NCBI GenBank assembly: GCA_963457665.1
Contig: OY735231.1
Span: 38,907,406 to 38,971,405, forward strand
Source: Thysanoteuthis rhombus
Taxonomy: Eukaryota; Mollusca; Cephalopoda; Oegopsida; Thysanoteuthidae
Direction of reading: 5' to 3'
Length of the DNA: 64,000 bases
Shown here: positions 23,531-37,204 of the stretch, piece by piece
Numbering within the stretch: position 1 is the stretch's first letter
Layout: each line of letters opens with the position of its first letter
Notes under the pieces: model-generated
The model's input: the letters and a program-made list of their open reading frames with translations, nothing else
What the model was told of the DNA's origin: nothing
Databases searched by the model: none
Made by a program: the position numbers and the translations under genes

Positions 23531-24304
23531 ATATGTGAATTTTACAAACCTTCATACATCCCTAATTTTGGTTAGGATTGTACTTGTCGTTCTCGTTTCA
23601 GTCTGGGAGTTCAACAACAATGAATTACAAAGAATTAAAATTTATTTCAATGAATGCAAGTTGTTCCAATTTTCATTTTCTTCACTTGAAGTAATCAGTT
23701 GATTATTTTTATCTGTCCCGCGTGATCACAATGAGTGGCTCCCTCTATATAATCATCAATAATCATTACAGAGACCAAAACAGGCGTTCTTAATGTCAGT
23801 GTTCTGGACATGGAGCATAGAAGAATAGCAGAGAGGCGTCAACACGATAAATAAAACAGGGTAGATATCAAGAGGATCAAAGTTTACAGATAATACACGA
23901 CCTGGCCTTACAGAGTCCGATCAGATTGAGGTACGCAAACAAATAGTGGTTGTTAATGTTCTGGTTCTTCTTGTTCAACTACTTATATAGATGCCAGTCA
24001 AAAAAAAAAAAAAAGATAAAAATAAGTTGACAGGTCAAAGCAAATGACAAATCAACATCTGCAGGAGATTTCTAATTTTTGACATTTTCATGCAGATAAA
24101 AAGACAAGAGTCATCAGAAATTTTTTTTTTTTCCTTTTAGAAAGATTGCTTACTTATTCCTAACAGTACCTGAAGCACAAGATATAGTCTACGAAAGAAT
24201 GCATTCGATGTTTACTTAGAAAATAAATTTTTGTAGAATAGTGCCGAAAGTATCATGTAACGGGGTAAAAAAAAGACTAAGGAGAATGAGAAAAAAGAAA
24301 CATC

Positions 24305-24455
24305 TCTAGACATAATAAAGAGGAATTGCTTTTAATTTTCAGCCCTCTAGCTCCATTGGCGCGGCTTATATGCGCCGTACATACATAGCCAGCCTGACCA
24401 GCTTGGAAACTGAAGAAATCAACGAAGACAGTTTCGGTTGATAGTTTATAATATC
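24305..24455 (+). mobile_element. Dispersed repeat family A, 3' fragment
   Basis: Contains TCTAGACATAATAA, CCCTCTAGCTCCATTGG, CATAGCCAGCCTGACC and ACTGAAGAAATC followed by GACAGTTT, the order seen in the 3' half of other family A copies. Confidence 0.6.
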
Positions 24456-24945
24456 AACTTAAATTCAAAGTGATTTTTTTTTTTCAACCTTTCAGACATT
24501 TATACTTCAAGTGTTGCTAATGAAATATTATTTCCTGAAGATAAGCCAATTAAATTTATCCAGGAACTGAACAATGATAGCCATACACAATACTTGGCAA
24601 GATTTTAAAAAAGCACTTGAGCAATTAACCTATAAGTCTAAACCAGAAATCCTGATAAGAAATTATCAAAAAGATGACCTTTATAAGGGTAAAGAAATAG
24701 CTTTTTATTTATTCAATTTTGAATATTTAATGAAACTGATATCCCAATAAGTTTTATATATTCATTTATTTTACAAGTTGAAGTATTTTGAATCATTGAT
24801 TTTTTTGGCTACTATTTAAGGTCATCTCAATTTTTGATGACCTTTGTCACAACTCAGGCCAGTTTCCCATTGGCAGTTTAGTTGCAACAAAGAAAAAAAA
24901 AAAAAAGAAAAAAAAAAAGAATTAGATCAATGTAAATAGTAGAAA

Positions 24946-24948
<3 letters not shown>

Positions 24949-24977
<29 letters not shown>
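24949..24977. repeat. (AAT)n microsatellite
   Basis: About ten AAT units, with no LINE sequence attached. Confidence 0.9.
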
Positions 24978-24978
<1 letters not shown>

Positions 24979-25155
24979 TATACTCCCATTAAGTTGTTTT
25001 TAGATATTTCAATTTTTAGAAAAATTCTTCAACATGATCAAAAATCCCTTCTCTCTTGTATTGAGAGCATCATACCTTCTATTTTGGTAGATAAAGCAAC
25101 CTTTAAGGACAACTGAAAGATGATGAAAAATATTTAAGAGAAAAGCATGTTTTAC

Positions 25156-25352
25156 ATCTAAAAAATTTTTATCATCACATGGGCATGTTTTGAAGCATTT
25201 TGATGGTTGCCAGCCATCTTTTTCAGAGAAACTTGTAAAGATTGATTCACATTCTACATCCAATTTAGGTCCCCCAACCATAGAACGCCCAGTCCAGGAA
25301 CAGCGCAGATTTTGTTTGATACAATTTTGTGAGTCACTTTTCTTTTCACTTC
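25156..25352 (-). other. Candidate cysteine-rich exon, unassigned
   Basis: A minus-strand open frame of 123 codons (25380-25009) whose first part is cysteine-rich and compositionally protein-like, for example CSWTGRSMVGGPKLDVEC and GWQPSKCFKTCPCDD. It is preceded by a fair acceptor (TGTATGTCTGCTTCAG|GA) and contains a weak donor (GAT|GTAAAA). The C-x-n-W-x-n-C-x-x-x-C spacing recalls the C-terminal half of a sushi/CCP module, but the match is partial. It lies inside tetraspanin intron 1 on the same strand and does not belong to a tetraspanin. It could be an exon of a nested gene, a transposon piece, or chance. I do not recognise it. Confidence 0.25.
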
Positions 25353-25491
25353 CTGAAGCAGACATACAAGAAATAAACACTTATTCTTAGTGACCTCATG
25401 AGTGATTCAGGTTTTTCCACTATCACATAAAGGCAGAAGTTGTGAACAATGTCATTGTTATAAAACAGTATACCATTTGAAAAATAAACAA

Positions 25492-25857
25492 CAAAGGTCT
25501 GGTCACTTTCTCAGTAAAAACCGTCACACAACCAATGTCTCTTGGCAGCATACTTTGTCGAGTGATCAATTAGAAATTTATAAAAACATGGGATCAGTAA
25601 ATAAGATACTTCTCGCGTCATATTTAAAAAAATAAAAAATATTTTAAAAAGTGTGGATGCCACTAGACACCAAATGAGGAACCAATTTAGAAAGAGCTTA
25701 CATTATAAATTCAACCCCCACTGAAAATCCATTTAGAAAAAGAATCTTCAAAAAACTCTTTTTCTTAGACATGATGAGTAAGTGTTTAAATTTTTAACCC
25801 TCTAGCTTCATTATTGTGGCCAGTACACGCACCATTAGAAAGTTACAAAACACATGA
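25492..25857 (+). mobile_element. Dispersed repeat family A, near full-length copy
   Basis: Begins AAGGTCTGGTCACTTTCTCA with ACCGTCACACAACCAATGTC, and has GAGTGATCAATTAG, CACCAAATGAGGAACCAATT and CCCTCTAGCTTCATTA. It lacks the last ~60 bp of the family. Confidence 0.65.
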
Positions 25858-26215
25858 TCATGGCTTGTTTTCTCCGGAGTCCTCAGCTGAGTGGTTGAAC
25901 TGCCTTGCACAGGATATCCTCAAATTACAAAGTGGAATTTTCTTTTAGTTTAATTCAGGAATCTCAATACAATAGCACATAAGATACCTCGTTCTCCAAT
26001 TTTTCAATTCCATGCATGGATGTCTGTTCTAACAATATCTGAAAACTTAGGTTGATAAGTGTCAAAACTTGTTGAAGGCCATCTAAAAGGCCCAAGTAGA
26101 GGTTTGAGTCATTGTTTTATCTGAAAACTGGTGAAGTTTGATGATAATGGAACGACTAGTGGATACATTATTTAGATTGCCAAAATTGCTGTATCGTATT
26201 TTCTAAAGTGTGCTT

Positions 26216-26696
26216 AATCAATTAATTTTGTAATTAATAACCAAGTGGTTGATTAGATTTTGTGTCATTGACTAAGCATAGTCATACACACGCTATTATC
26301 TCATATTCCAAATTTCATTTGATTACGATGAGGAATAAGGAAGTTATAGCCATTGTTCGTCTTTCCAAGGGCATTTAATCAACTAATTAAGTAATTAATC
26401 AGCCAGTGGTTGATTTGATTTGTGTCAGGAGCCATGCATTGACCTGGACATACCATTATCTCATTGTATTCCAAATTTCATAAGAAATGAGGAAGATATT
26501 GCCATTTATTTGTATTTTCCATGGTGCAGTTGACCAAATGATTAAGTATTTAATTACCCAAGGGTTGATTAGATTTGTGCCAGTGAACTTGCATTGTCTT
26601 GGGCATACCATAATCTCGGTATATTCCAAATTCCATCTGATTGGGATAAAAAATGAGGAGGGAATGGCTCTTTATTTCTATTTTCCAGTTGGTTGA
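26216..26696. repeat. Diverged tandem repeat, three units of about 155-160 bp
   Basis: Units start at 26216, 26377 and 26530. Each has an AATTAAGTAATTAAT-like opening, a GTGGTTGATTAGATTTGTG-like segment, ATACCATTATCTC, TATTCCAAATTTCAT, ATGAGGAA and TATTTTCCA. The tail of an older unit precedes the first. The open frames on both strands here follow the repeat and are not genes. Confidence 0.85.
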
Positions 26697-26894
26697 AATC
26701 AAAGAATTTGTGTTTAATTGATGATATAACCACAGAACAATGCTTCTCATTTCTGAAGGTACTAAAAATTGCAGAAACCTTGTTCGTTGATCATTTTCTA
26801 CGATCTTGGAATCATCCTCTTTTTGAAAGTTCTAATTGATAGAATAACTTAAGAATGAATTTAAGCAACTCAATCTTTTGTAACATTACTACAT

Positions 26895-26990
26895 AAATAC
26901 ATAGCCAGCCAGAATCACCTAAAAACTAAAAAGAACCTGTCGACAGTTTCTAATAAAAATTTGAAAAAAAAAAAAAAAAAAAAAAAAAGC
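26895..26990 (+). mobile_element. Dispersed repeat family A, 3' end, with poly-A
   Basis: CATAGCCAGCCAGAATCACC, then CGACAGTTTCTAATAAAA, then a long A run (about 26964-26988). Confidence 0.5.
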
Positions 26991-27749
26991 AAAAAAAAAA
27001 AGCAAATAATTAGAAAGAACCCCCTTATTCAGCTCAGAAGGTCTAGCATTGGTCTTCCGAACAAACCTTTCTTGAACCCATGCTAGGCCTTTCTCATTCA
27101 GTCAAGACCTCAACAATAAAGACCAGCTTCACCATGATTATCTTTATAGTGGAAGCAAAGGGAATATAATACATCTTTTTTAATGAAAAAAGAAAGGAAG
27201 CAGATTTCTACTTTATGATGGCACCTTTCAACAGCTTCAGACATTACAGGGAAAAAAAAAATTGCAATGAAGCAGACCAAGCAGCACTTTCTGCCTTTTC
27301 CCAAATTCTTGAGTGTAACAGCCAAATTGCATCTAATTCGTCCTCACCCCCTACCCGTTCTGCATAATTCTCATTTTTGCGAATGGTTCTCTGCATTATT
27401 TGGCAGTCGATAGATTCAATCTGATCAAATCTCGTAAAGAGAGTTGATCTCAACCTATCAACAAATGGGAGCTTAGAGTTGGCACACTGGTTAGCAACTA
27501 AGGGAAATGAAACTAGTACACCAAGTCTGGCTTTTACTGTTTTACAGAACTTTCAAACCGATCACTTTGAGAAAAGCATCAGATAAGCTCTTCTAGTCAT
27601 TTCATTCAGTCTTGTCACTAGTTTGCCACAATGATAGCAAGGGATGGAGGCTGACTGTGTCAGTTATGGCAGTTAGGGGGATTCAATTTCACAAATCTCA
27701 GATTACTGCTTGTTCATTTGCTCGCACCTGATTTGTCAAATCTGAATTT

Positions 27750-27849
27750 AAAAAAAAAAAAAAAAAAAAAAACAACAACAAGGGAAGACAATTCGAGGGC
27801 CTCTTTTATAGTTCATTATTTCAAAAAAAAAAAAAAAAAAAAAAAAAAA
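27750..27849 (+). repeat. Two poly-A tracts
   Basis: A runs at about 27750-27771 and 27824-27849 lie about 50 bp apart. Confidence 0.9.
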
Positions 27850-27852
27850 TGG

Positions 27853-28116
27853 TTGACATTTTTCCTTTAAAACTTCTGTGATGGGGATATATTTACGATT
27901 TTTGGAAAAAAGACATCTATTGTAAAATTCGCAAGTGTACCATTTATTTACAATAAGATTTAGGTAGTATTTAAAATGTATTTATGGAAACATTGCTTGA
28001 CTTTTCTTTTTTCCTAAAATTAGTGTGATGGGGATGTTTATGATTTATGAAAAAAATACCTATTGTAAAATTTGTAAATGTACTATTCATTCATGATAAG
28101 ATTTAGATTGTATTGA
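27853..28116. repeat. Tandem duplication, ~146-bp unit
   Basis: Copies start at about 27853 and 27999. Both contain TTTTCC, GTGATGGGGAT, CTATTGTAAAATT and GATAAGATTTAG-like segments in the same order. Confidence 0.75.
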
Positions 28117-29170
28117 GCAACTGAATTGGCAGTATTCTGAGACTCAGGAAATTGGTACAGACCCATGGCTGTTATATCCATTGTCAGCTTTAAAAAGGAC
28201 AACTCTTACACACACACACAGGATTCTTTTTGTATTCTAAAATCCTAAAAGCACTAATCTTTGAAATAATCTCTTCTGGACCATTTGGATGACGGTTTTA
28301 TTTATATGGAGCGTTATTTGTTTTATGAATTAGTAGGTTAGTCTTGTCAGTTATTAAGACACTTAACAAGTGACACTATACCACATATTGAGACAGGTTA
28401 CCTTGATTTTGTTCATTTTTGTTTCATTTAAAAAAAAATAATTCAGGTTTTTGGTTCTTCTATTTACATGTATGTAAATAACCATAGAATTAAGCATGTT
28501 TGTCTTTTACTATCAATATCTTGGGGGAGTTGGGCAGAAGAGTACTTTTGAGGTAAGATCATGCTCTCCTTACAATGCTTATATTATGTATGTTCTGTTT
28601 CTTCAAATAAAGAGGTTTTTCATCTTCAGCTCATGCACTGGTCGTCTTTGGCATATGGTTTTCAGAGAATGATCACATGTACTGAAATAATTATGAAATA
28701 ATCTATTTTACTTCGTCAAAGTTTCCTCTATTGCTGATATGATCATTATTTGCGAATAAAATTATCCGGAACAAATAGACGGAGACTTATTTACGATCAA
28801 ATCTTGCAGTTAGGCGATTCAATCATATAATTACATTTAATTTTTTCCCCCATGGCGCTATTGCAAGCCCCTACTTCACGCAACCATTTTCACAGAGGTG
28901 GGTTTGAGGAATGGTGTCCAACTGATTGTCAGTCAAGTCTAGAGAGCCCAATCCATAGCTAGGAAGGAGAAGACATGGATTCATAGCTCACCAATTCCAT
29001 TTTCTATACCAGTAACCATTATGTTAGTATGACCTCCATTTTTGAAGTAACACTAAACTTGAATTCAAAGAGATTCAATACACTTCAATTTACTGCCAAG
29101 TTACAAGAAATGTACGATATATTTCTAACTAAGACTAAGATGTCCAGATTAAAAATCTTATTCATTAAAG

Positions 29171-29480
29171 CAGGCATAGGCAACCTTTTTGATCTAGCGG
29201 GCCACAAAAAACATTCTTCAGCTTTATTCAGGCCACACATTCTTTTAAAAATGTTGATTGTATTATAAAAAGCATACTGAATTTCTATACATATAGATTA
29301 CATATAGATTATAATTTTTATGCTATGGATTAGTCAGGCCAAAACAAGAGCAATTTTACCATATAAATTATAAAATTACCATTCTGAGAAAAATTTACAA
29401 GATAAATAAATGTTTAGATTGATTGCAGGCCATTGCCGTGAGCCAAACCTAGCCCACAGGCCTATGGTTGCCCTTTAGCT
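29171..29480. mobile_element. Non-autonomous hAT-like element (310 bp)
   Basis: The left end CAGGCATAGGCAACC, followed by a CGGGCCAC motif, is a typical hAT end. The right end has CCACAGGCCTATGGTTGCC. Flanks are CATTAAAG (29163-29170) and CATTAAGG (29481-29488), an 8-bp target-site duplication with one mismatch, the length expected for hAT. The outermost bases of the right terminus are degraded. No transposase is encoded. Confidence 0.7.
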
Positions 29481-30347
29481 CATTAAGGAAGTACATCTTT
29501 GGCATCAGGCTAACACCTGGTCTGGTAAAAACCCCACAATGGTTAAAGAATGATTGGGTCTCCATGGATCATTCCAAAAAATGGAGACAAAATCATTGTC
29601 GCATGTGTTATGTGACATAGAAGCAATTCTGCTTTGCTAGTAATGAAGACACTAAGATTAAATTTCCAAAACCAAGTTCATACAATTTTATTTGCAATAA
29701 ACCTATCATCTAAGTAATACAATTCCTATATTTGAGGGATTAAAAAAATAAGATGCATTCTATAAACCAGTAAATGAAACATTTTCAGTTATAACAAAAA
29801 GGAAAGAAACCAATGCTCTAGAAGTTTTGATATGTACTTCTAAGCAGAACTGGCTTACATGTTTAAATGAAAAAAAAAAAAGGACACGAAAGGGGTGGAG
29901 AAATATCAAAAACCATTCACTATTTATCAAGCCTCATAACTAAAATGTTAAGACTTACAGAACAGAAATTAATAGTGGTTGACTTATTCAGGTCCCTTGG
30001 TTTTTGTAACAAACCAAGCTTGTCTGCCAGAACATTCATGAAATCAAAACCGGTCCACAGTGGACAGAAAAAGGTTGGTGTATTTTTTCCTTCAACAGAG
30101 CAATATTACAAGCCCGGTGTTACAAGTTACAAATCTATTTTGTGGGGACAGGCCGCAAGTGTGGCTGATGAGAGTACATCAAGCTAATTAAAACTAATTG
30201 TCTGATTTAATGATAAAGGGACTAAATATATTTGGATGGCAGAGAACTCAAAAGGGGAGACTTGAAATGGTCACTCGGAGTGGGCTCATTTTACTCACAG
30301 AAAGTTATAACATAACGGCCTCTCTTTCAGACATACAAAGAAAGAAG

Positions 30348-30377
30348 AAGAAAAAAAAAAAAAAAAAAAAAAAAAAA
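30348..30377 (+). repeat. Poly-A tract
   Basis: An A run of about 28. Confidence 0.9.
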
Positions 30378-33217
30378 TATCGAAAGAAAACTGTATGACC
30401 TTCCTCTCCCAACAATTGTACTAACACAATTCATATTTTGATACAAAGATTCGCCCTCCCCCCGTTTGCTGTAGAGAATAAAGAGTTTGGTTATCGCTAT
30501 TGTTTTTTGTTCTAATCCATTGTGCCTATATTTTTATTCCAGTAGGTGTACAGGAAAATTACAGCCATACAATGGTTTACAACATCCTTGCTCACACACC
30601 TTTTTTTCCTCGTGTCTGTGTCTATACCCACAGAAATTACTCAATGAACACTATTGATCTACAAGCGACTCCCTTGGACAGAGATTTAAATGCCTCCTAA
30701 ATTTCGACGACTCTACGAGTACCACCAGAATGCCTAACTGTTTGAATTACAGAGAATACTATCCTAATGGGAGTACTAGTAGTATTATTTCATCCTACCA
30801 CACCGTTCAGAGCCGTCTCATTCTGTGCCGGTTAATAATATATAGGGAGTTATAGACTCAGACAGACAGACCCTCTCATAGAGAGACAAGAATACCTCTA
30901 AGTAAAAAGAAAAAAAAAAAAAAATTGTGACACATCTAGTCCAATATGAGCATACGTTGTAAGATGTATTTCTACATTCCAAGACCAGGAACATCAAACA
31001 AAGGCCAGAGGGTAGCCAGTTAAATTGTGGACAAATGAACATATTTACAAGGAAAATATATCAGATTATACACACAATACATTCCATCTAACAAAATTCA
31101 GATATGGAATTAAGATTTATTTACATAAATCATAATTAACAGCTCTGTAGAGAGATATTTGTTCTTCCTATATCAAGAATGTAATTATATAAGATATTGA
31201 TTTTCTCAAAGTTAGTCTAGCCCACTACCATATGAATGAAGCATCTGTGAAAGACTGTACTGAGAGAGACTTGACTCAACAATAATGGCTCGAGCTTTCA
31301 GTTCCATCATGAGAAAATGCTCATCTCTACCACCCAATCTCAGAGTGCAACCAAAAATTTGATTATATGACTGATGATCAAAGTGTATTGTCAGTTCTTG
31401 AGCCAAAAGAAGAAAAAAAAGCATGTAGGTAAATACGCACATTCAAAAATCTTTCATAAGATTAAAGATAAATGGAAATATCTGAATTAGAATTTTGCTT
31501 GTCACAATCCACATTTGTTACACTGATTGGTCAATTTGTCAAAAACTGACCAATCATGAGAGAAAATTTTCAAATGCAGGGATTTGAATAAAGCAGATAA
31601 CAGATATTTTTTGTGAGATTGTTAAATTAAAAGTTTATAAAAAATCTGGGGCGAGATTCAGTTTAGCAAACCCAAGAAATTTTTTTATGAAAATGTATCA
31701 ATTTTCTTATTCTAACAATAAATTGAATAAAAATATTCATCATACACTTAGTACTAAAAATCATAAATTAAAATATTCCTCATTCTATTTAGGAAGAAAG
31801 GGAGAGAAGGAAGTTTGGCAGCTCACTGAAGGGGTTAGAAGAAAGGGAGTTAGGTAGTTTAAGGAAAGAGTAGGAAGATATAGGAGGAAATATAACATGT
31901 GCATGTGTATATGTGTACATATATGTGACTGCATTTATGCATGCATTCAGGCAAGCATTTCATATTGAGAATCAATTTCTAAATTAATTAGTTAATTAAT
32001 GTTACAAATACAAAAAATAAAAGAAAAACCATTATGGTTTAAATCAATAACTATTTCTTAAAATCAAAGTGCACTCATTGAACTGATGGCTGTTGGGAAA
32101 TAGTCAAGGCCAAGAGACCAGAAACTTTCTACTTATTCAGATCAGAGGTGCATGTAGGTGCAATCTGAATCTTGTAGTCATTTTTAATAGAGGAGGTCAC
32201 ATGACCATATTTGTATAATTTTTCCATAGATGAAATCAACATCTCATAAGCTTCAGAATAATATGATTTTCCAGGGTTTCAAGAAAAATGAGAAAACCTG
32301 AATGAGTCAATTAACAAAAATGTTCCACACAGGTTTTCTTCTATGGCCATATGGATGTGATAATGACTGAGATCTGTGTTGATGATATTAGGATAATTAT
32401 GGACAACTGAATTAGCTGATGAATGATTCTTATTGCAGGTAATTAATTACAGTTAGTACCATTCACTTGTGGTTTCAGCCTAATAGCTTTTTAATTGCTA
32501 AGAATCACAATAGGCCTCTTCATGATTAAATGATGAGAAGTTATTACAATCAAAATTGGTAAGTTTAGCTAAACTGAAAGGGAAAAAGGATATGTGAGGT
32601 TATGTTCCAACATTTCAACTCTAATAGAAATGAATTCAAACCAGGTCTAAGAGGCCTTTTGATCAGTTAGTGTAAATTTAAATATAATTGGTCAAGCTGC
32701 TTCCAATTATATATCCATGCCAGTTGAATATGTCAGACTGACTGAACAAAAGTAATTTAGTTTCAATGACATTTCCATGCAAGACGATACTGTACAAGGA
32801 CCAGTAAAATCAAATTATGGATTTAAAATGATTTATTGAAATACAAAAATTTAAATCATTCCTTTTTGAGTTTGCAGGAACTGAAGTTTATTGGCTTGAT
32901 TTCCAAAGTATTTATTTGTAAATGAAGAAAATAGAAAAGTTTGTGAACTAAAGAAAAAGCAGCAACAACAACTGGCTTGAGTAACTTTCAGTTGGAATTA
33001 TAGTAAAGTCATTCTTTCCTTCAACTTCTTTTAAAAGTAATGGCAAATCTGTCCATCCATAGTTGCTAACCAACTTTTTTATTGCAGAAGGAGTTCAAAA
33101 TACAAACTATGGAGTTAAAACAATTCCTTGAGATAGAATGATTCTATAGTAACCTAATAAAATAGAAAAAAAACCTCAAAGTCCTGGAGTCGCTAAATAC
33201 ATTTAATATTAGTTGTG

Positions 33218-33219
<2 letters not shown>

Positions 33220-33253
<34 letters not shown>
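33220..33253. repeat. (TA)n microsatellite
   Basis: About 17 TA units. Confidence 0.9.
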
Positions 33254-33256
<3 letters not shown>

Positions 33257-35126
33257 ACATATATGCAGATATGGAATTGCTAGTGTAGAGAGCAGTCATG
33301 CTCTTAATTGTCTTACCATGATGATAAAGTTGTTTCTCTATTTGAGTAAGTAAATATAGCTTTCTTTATTAAATATTCAGGGTTATAATTTCTGGATCCT
33401 GAATCTTTGTAATGTCAAGGAGTGCCAGACTGGTTAACTTATTCAACATTTTGCCTGTGCAATGCAGTTCTGTTCAAATTCCTGAAGTATTAGCTACACC
33501 CAATTAGGACAAAACCACATAAATGTTTAGTCATCAACATTCCTACTTATGTAGATTGATAAAAAGATAAATAAAAAATCTTTTTTTTTTTAAATAAGTA
33601 AAAAAACATAAAAAGATAGAGGGAGAGAGAGAATAACCCTTTTACAATGAGTTTGTAATAACATACTTATCCAAAACGAACACTTGCTATAGAATCACCA
33701 AGACAAGCTTGTCAATCTTTGATACCAGGGAATACACTGATAGGACTATGTATTCTCTACATACCTTATTATTGAAATAACTGTGGAGCCAAAAGTGATC
33801 TGGTGACCTCTATTATATTTTTAACTACAATGGTTCTACGAATGCCAAAAACTTTTTTCTTCAAACCAGATTTGAATAGGTTCATAAGAAGGATACAGAG
33901 ACTTGGCAAAAAAGGACATTTTTTTCTTAGATGTTCCCAAAAATTGCTTATAGGATGGCCGAAAAGAAACTCCAAACTGGAAATTGGCAATAACTTTATT
34001 TGTTTCATGAAAATAGACCAATATTTATAATAGTTACATATAATTTCTAACAGGGAGTTAATACTTACCCACTGTATCTATGCACACTGTTATTCAATGA
34101 ATGTATCACCAGCCCTTATTAAATTGTTACCAACAAAATATAATAGACACGTATGTTACACTAAATTGTTGAAATTTTACTGAAAATAGATAGGTAGTTT
34201 TAATTAGATCAAGGATATAGTACAACTATTTACGATCAAAAGTTTATGCAATCAAAATGAAATCAAATTTTCTATCTAAAATAAAAATTTTTTTTTTTTG
34301 TAAAATGAAAAAGTAAATTTTGTAAACTAAGTGATTTCACTGATTTGGTGGAACATATACAAGTGATCCAATATATGATATGAAAAAGTTTCTAAAATAA
34401 TCATCAAATCAAGGAAATTACACTTCTAATACTAGATAGCAAGACAACTTAATTATTACATGAAAAAATACAAGACCATCAATTGCCTGAATATCATAAT
34501 TTTTACACCTAAAATATTAGAAACATTTTTCTTGCACTCATTTTAGGGAGAAAAAAATAATCAAAGTTTAGCCAAAATTCCATAGATTTCTAATAGGAGA
34601 AACAATGTCAGTAACCAAAATACTCGAGTAGAAAATCATGTTCCCACACATGTGACTAAAAGTACTTCCTATTGCTTTTTTATTAAAAAGAGATTGCATT
34701 ATCACATTAGTGTAACTAGAGACACCGCAACACTTGTAACACTAGAAAGCACTTCCCTGTTAAACTATCAGAAATTATTAAATCTAGCTCAGCAACCTTC
34801 ACATAAAATTGAAAGAGTGTCTTTCTGAGTTTCTTTTTTTTTGTTTTTTTTTTTCAAATGAGGCCAGCCTCCCTGAAAACCAACAATTCTAGAGGGACAA
34901 GGTATCCATAAGGGAGGAAGGTTACCCTTGCCATTTATTAGTATCAGCTAATGGAGAAGTCCCCTAGTTTCTCCCTTCAAAACTTACTGATACAGTGAGT
35001 GGGGTCCCTGCCTGGTTTGGCAACATATCACTGACACCCTGTTTTGACGTTCTCTCCCTCATCACACATAGAAAATTGGGATAATCTGACTTGGAGAATG
35101 AAAAATACTTAATCCTCAGGGACTTT

Positions 35127-35185
35127 TAGATTCAAACTAGATAATCCTGAGACCCATTGGGCCACTAATCAGTGCGAGTACAAAT
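35127..35185 (-). mobile_element. tRNA-derived SINE head
   Basis: On the minus strand, box A TTAGTGGCCCAATGGGT (35168-35152) and box B TAGTTTGAATCTAA (35140-35127) are correctly ordered. A moderately GC-rich segment at 34860-35060 may be its body, with the 3' end unclear. Confidence 0.55.
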
Positions 35186-35556
35186 AAACCCAGACAACAT
35201 TTATTTCTTAGTTGATAATCATCCAAACATTTTTACCTTGATGCATTTCAGAGGTACCCAAATTCAAAATCTCTGGTCAAGTGCATAGGGCGACACATGG
35301 AAAATTGAAAAAAAAAAAAAAACACATGGATGTTTATTTTCCCAAGCTAAACCAGGTGTTAGACTAATAAAAACTTAATACGGTCAAGTAATTCCAGTTC
35401 AGCTCAATAAAACTGCACATTGCAAAATGCTGTTCTCAATTTTTATACAAAATAAAATACAAACATTTTGTATTAAATTACTATTCTTTACAAAATACAA
35501 GCTGAAGCGTAAGTATTAACTCACTAATCTTTACACTCTAAATTACTCATTTAGAA

Positions 35557-36033
35557 TTGTATAATAATTATCCTATAAGACGATCTAATTGCCCACTTGA
35601 TCAGAGTGATAATCATAGTGATTATAAGATCATGAGTAAAGAGATATTTGCTAAACTTTCGAGAGGAAAAAACAAAAAAAAACATTGTATTTTCTTGATT
35701 TTTTTTTTTTACTGCTTCTTTACAGTGGTTACTGTAGATATTAGTATGTTCATCTCACAAGCTATTGATAGTAATCTATCTACAGTTCATGGTGGGCTGT
35801 TTTTGCTAAGTTATGCTAACATACAAACAGAAATACTATACCATAACATATTCATGTACAAGGGATTGTTATCTCTTGTAATTTGTTCTTTCAGTACTAA
35901 ATCTTTACTTTGGGAACCAGATAGATTTGGCCTTGAAAAATTCCAAATGGAAACCTTAGTCCCAAGTCTAGGCAGAGAGAGAGTGTTGGGTATAGAACTA
36001 TCAACTTTACCAATAAAACCTACTCACTACTGA
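35557..36033 (+). other. 158-codon open frame, no recognised product
   Basis: One of the longest non-repetitive open frames here. It has a stretch of phenylalanines encoded by a T tract, no domain I recognise and codon content like the surrounding AT-rich intron. Most likely it is open by chance. Confidence 0.1.
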
Positions 36034-37178
36034 AACCTTATCAGTTCCACTATGAGTCTAAAGGGCTAAAACATTTCTATGTAAGGTCACAAATATTTCA
36101 AGTATCTATGTGTAAGTCTTATGAGTTATGCCACAATGGCTGACAGAAAAGGTGAAGGATTTTTCCGGGTTCATTCCTCTTATTTTCTTGAGAAAACTCA
36201 ATGGAAACAATCGAAATAAGCAGTTAATAGGCCTCGAGTTACCAGCTCTGCTCAGATTTTCTAGGGTCAATTTATGATAAAAGAGACTAATTTGCTTCAT
36301 TCTCCAATTTTTAGTATTTAACATTGTGCTATAATGTGCCTTTTTTCTATGTTAAGGCAACAAACATACAAAAAAAAAAAAAAAATCAGATCATCATAAT
36401 ATAGACGGCAGATGGAATGTGAGCATTCATATCGAACATTAAATTTGCTTTTTATATATCATATCGAACTGAATTATTTAAAATTCAAAATATTTTACAC
36501 TGCTTCATTCAAATCAGCTTACAAAATTTAATTTTTCCAAATTCTAAAAATCTTAATCCTTAGGTTTTATAAGCAGGCTTCCAATCCATCTTGTTCAGTG
36601 TGGCAGGCATTCAGTCACATAACAATTAACTCAAATTGTGACAGTAATAATTTCATAGATTGAATATGAACATAAAGTATAAACACTTTCTGGGTGATTG
36701 TACCGATTCCAGTTCGGTGGTTCTGTCATTTAGAAAGAAAAATGAAAAAAAAAATACAGAAATTACAACTCTTCAAATGAGTGGTTATAATTCCAGCCAG
36801 TCATTTCCGTAATATAGAACTCTTAAGAGTTAGAGGATTTGAAACATCTAATACGATAAATCTATTTAAACTACCAGTCAAGGGATCTTGTTTAACAAGT
36901 ATATTGTGAGATTTATATTCACAATGATTTACAATGATTGCTTTCTTAGAGTCACTCATCTAATCACTTCACAGTAACACTCCCTTCTTTGAAGGTAAGT
37001 GTCGCAGTATTACAAAGCGTCAGATCAAAAATTGAATTCATTGAGTCAAACAAATAACCACACTTTATTCATGTAGATATTTGTTGTTGAGAGCCTTCAC
37101 CCAAATTTTGAATATACAGGGTTCCAAACTTACATTCATTAAATCATGCCAATATAGGGCCATCCCACATATTTGAAA

Positions 37179-37204
37179 GAAAAAAAAAAAAAAAAAAAAA
37201 AAAA
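37179..37204 (+). repeat. Poly-A tract
   Basis: An A run of about 25, followed by AATAATAAT. Confidence 0.9.

Noticed and set aside
35557-36033. 158-codon open frame as a gene
   Set aside because: No recognisable domain, AT-driven composition, a T-tract Phe run, and no splice or transcript signal visible.
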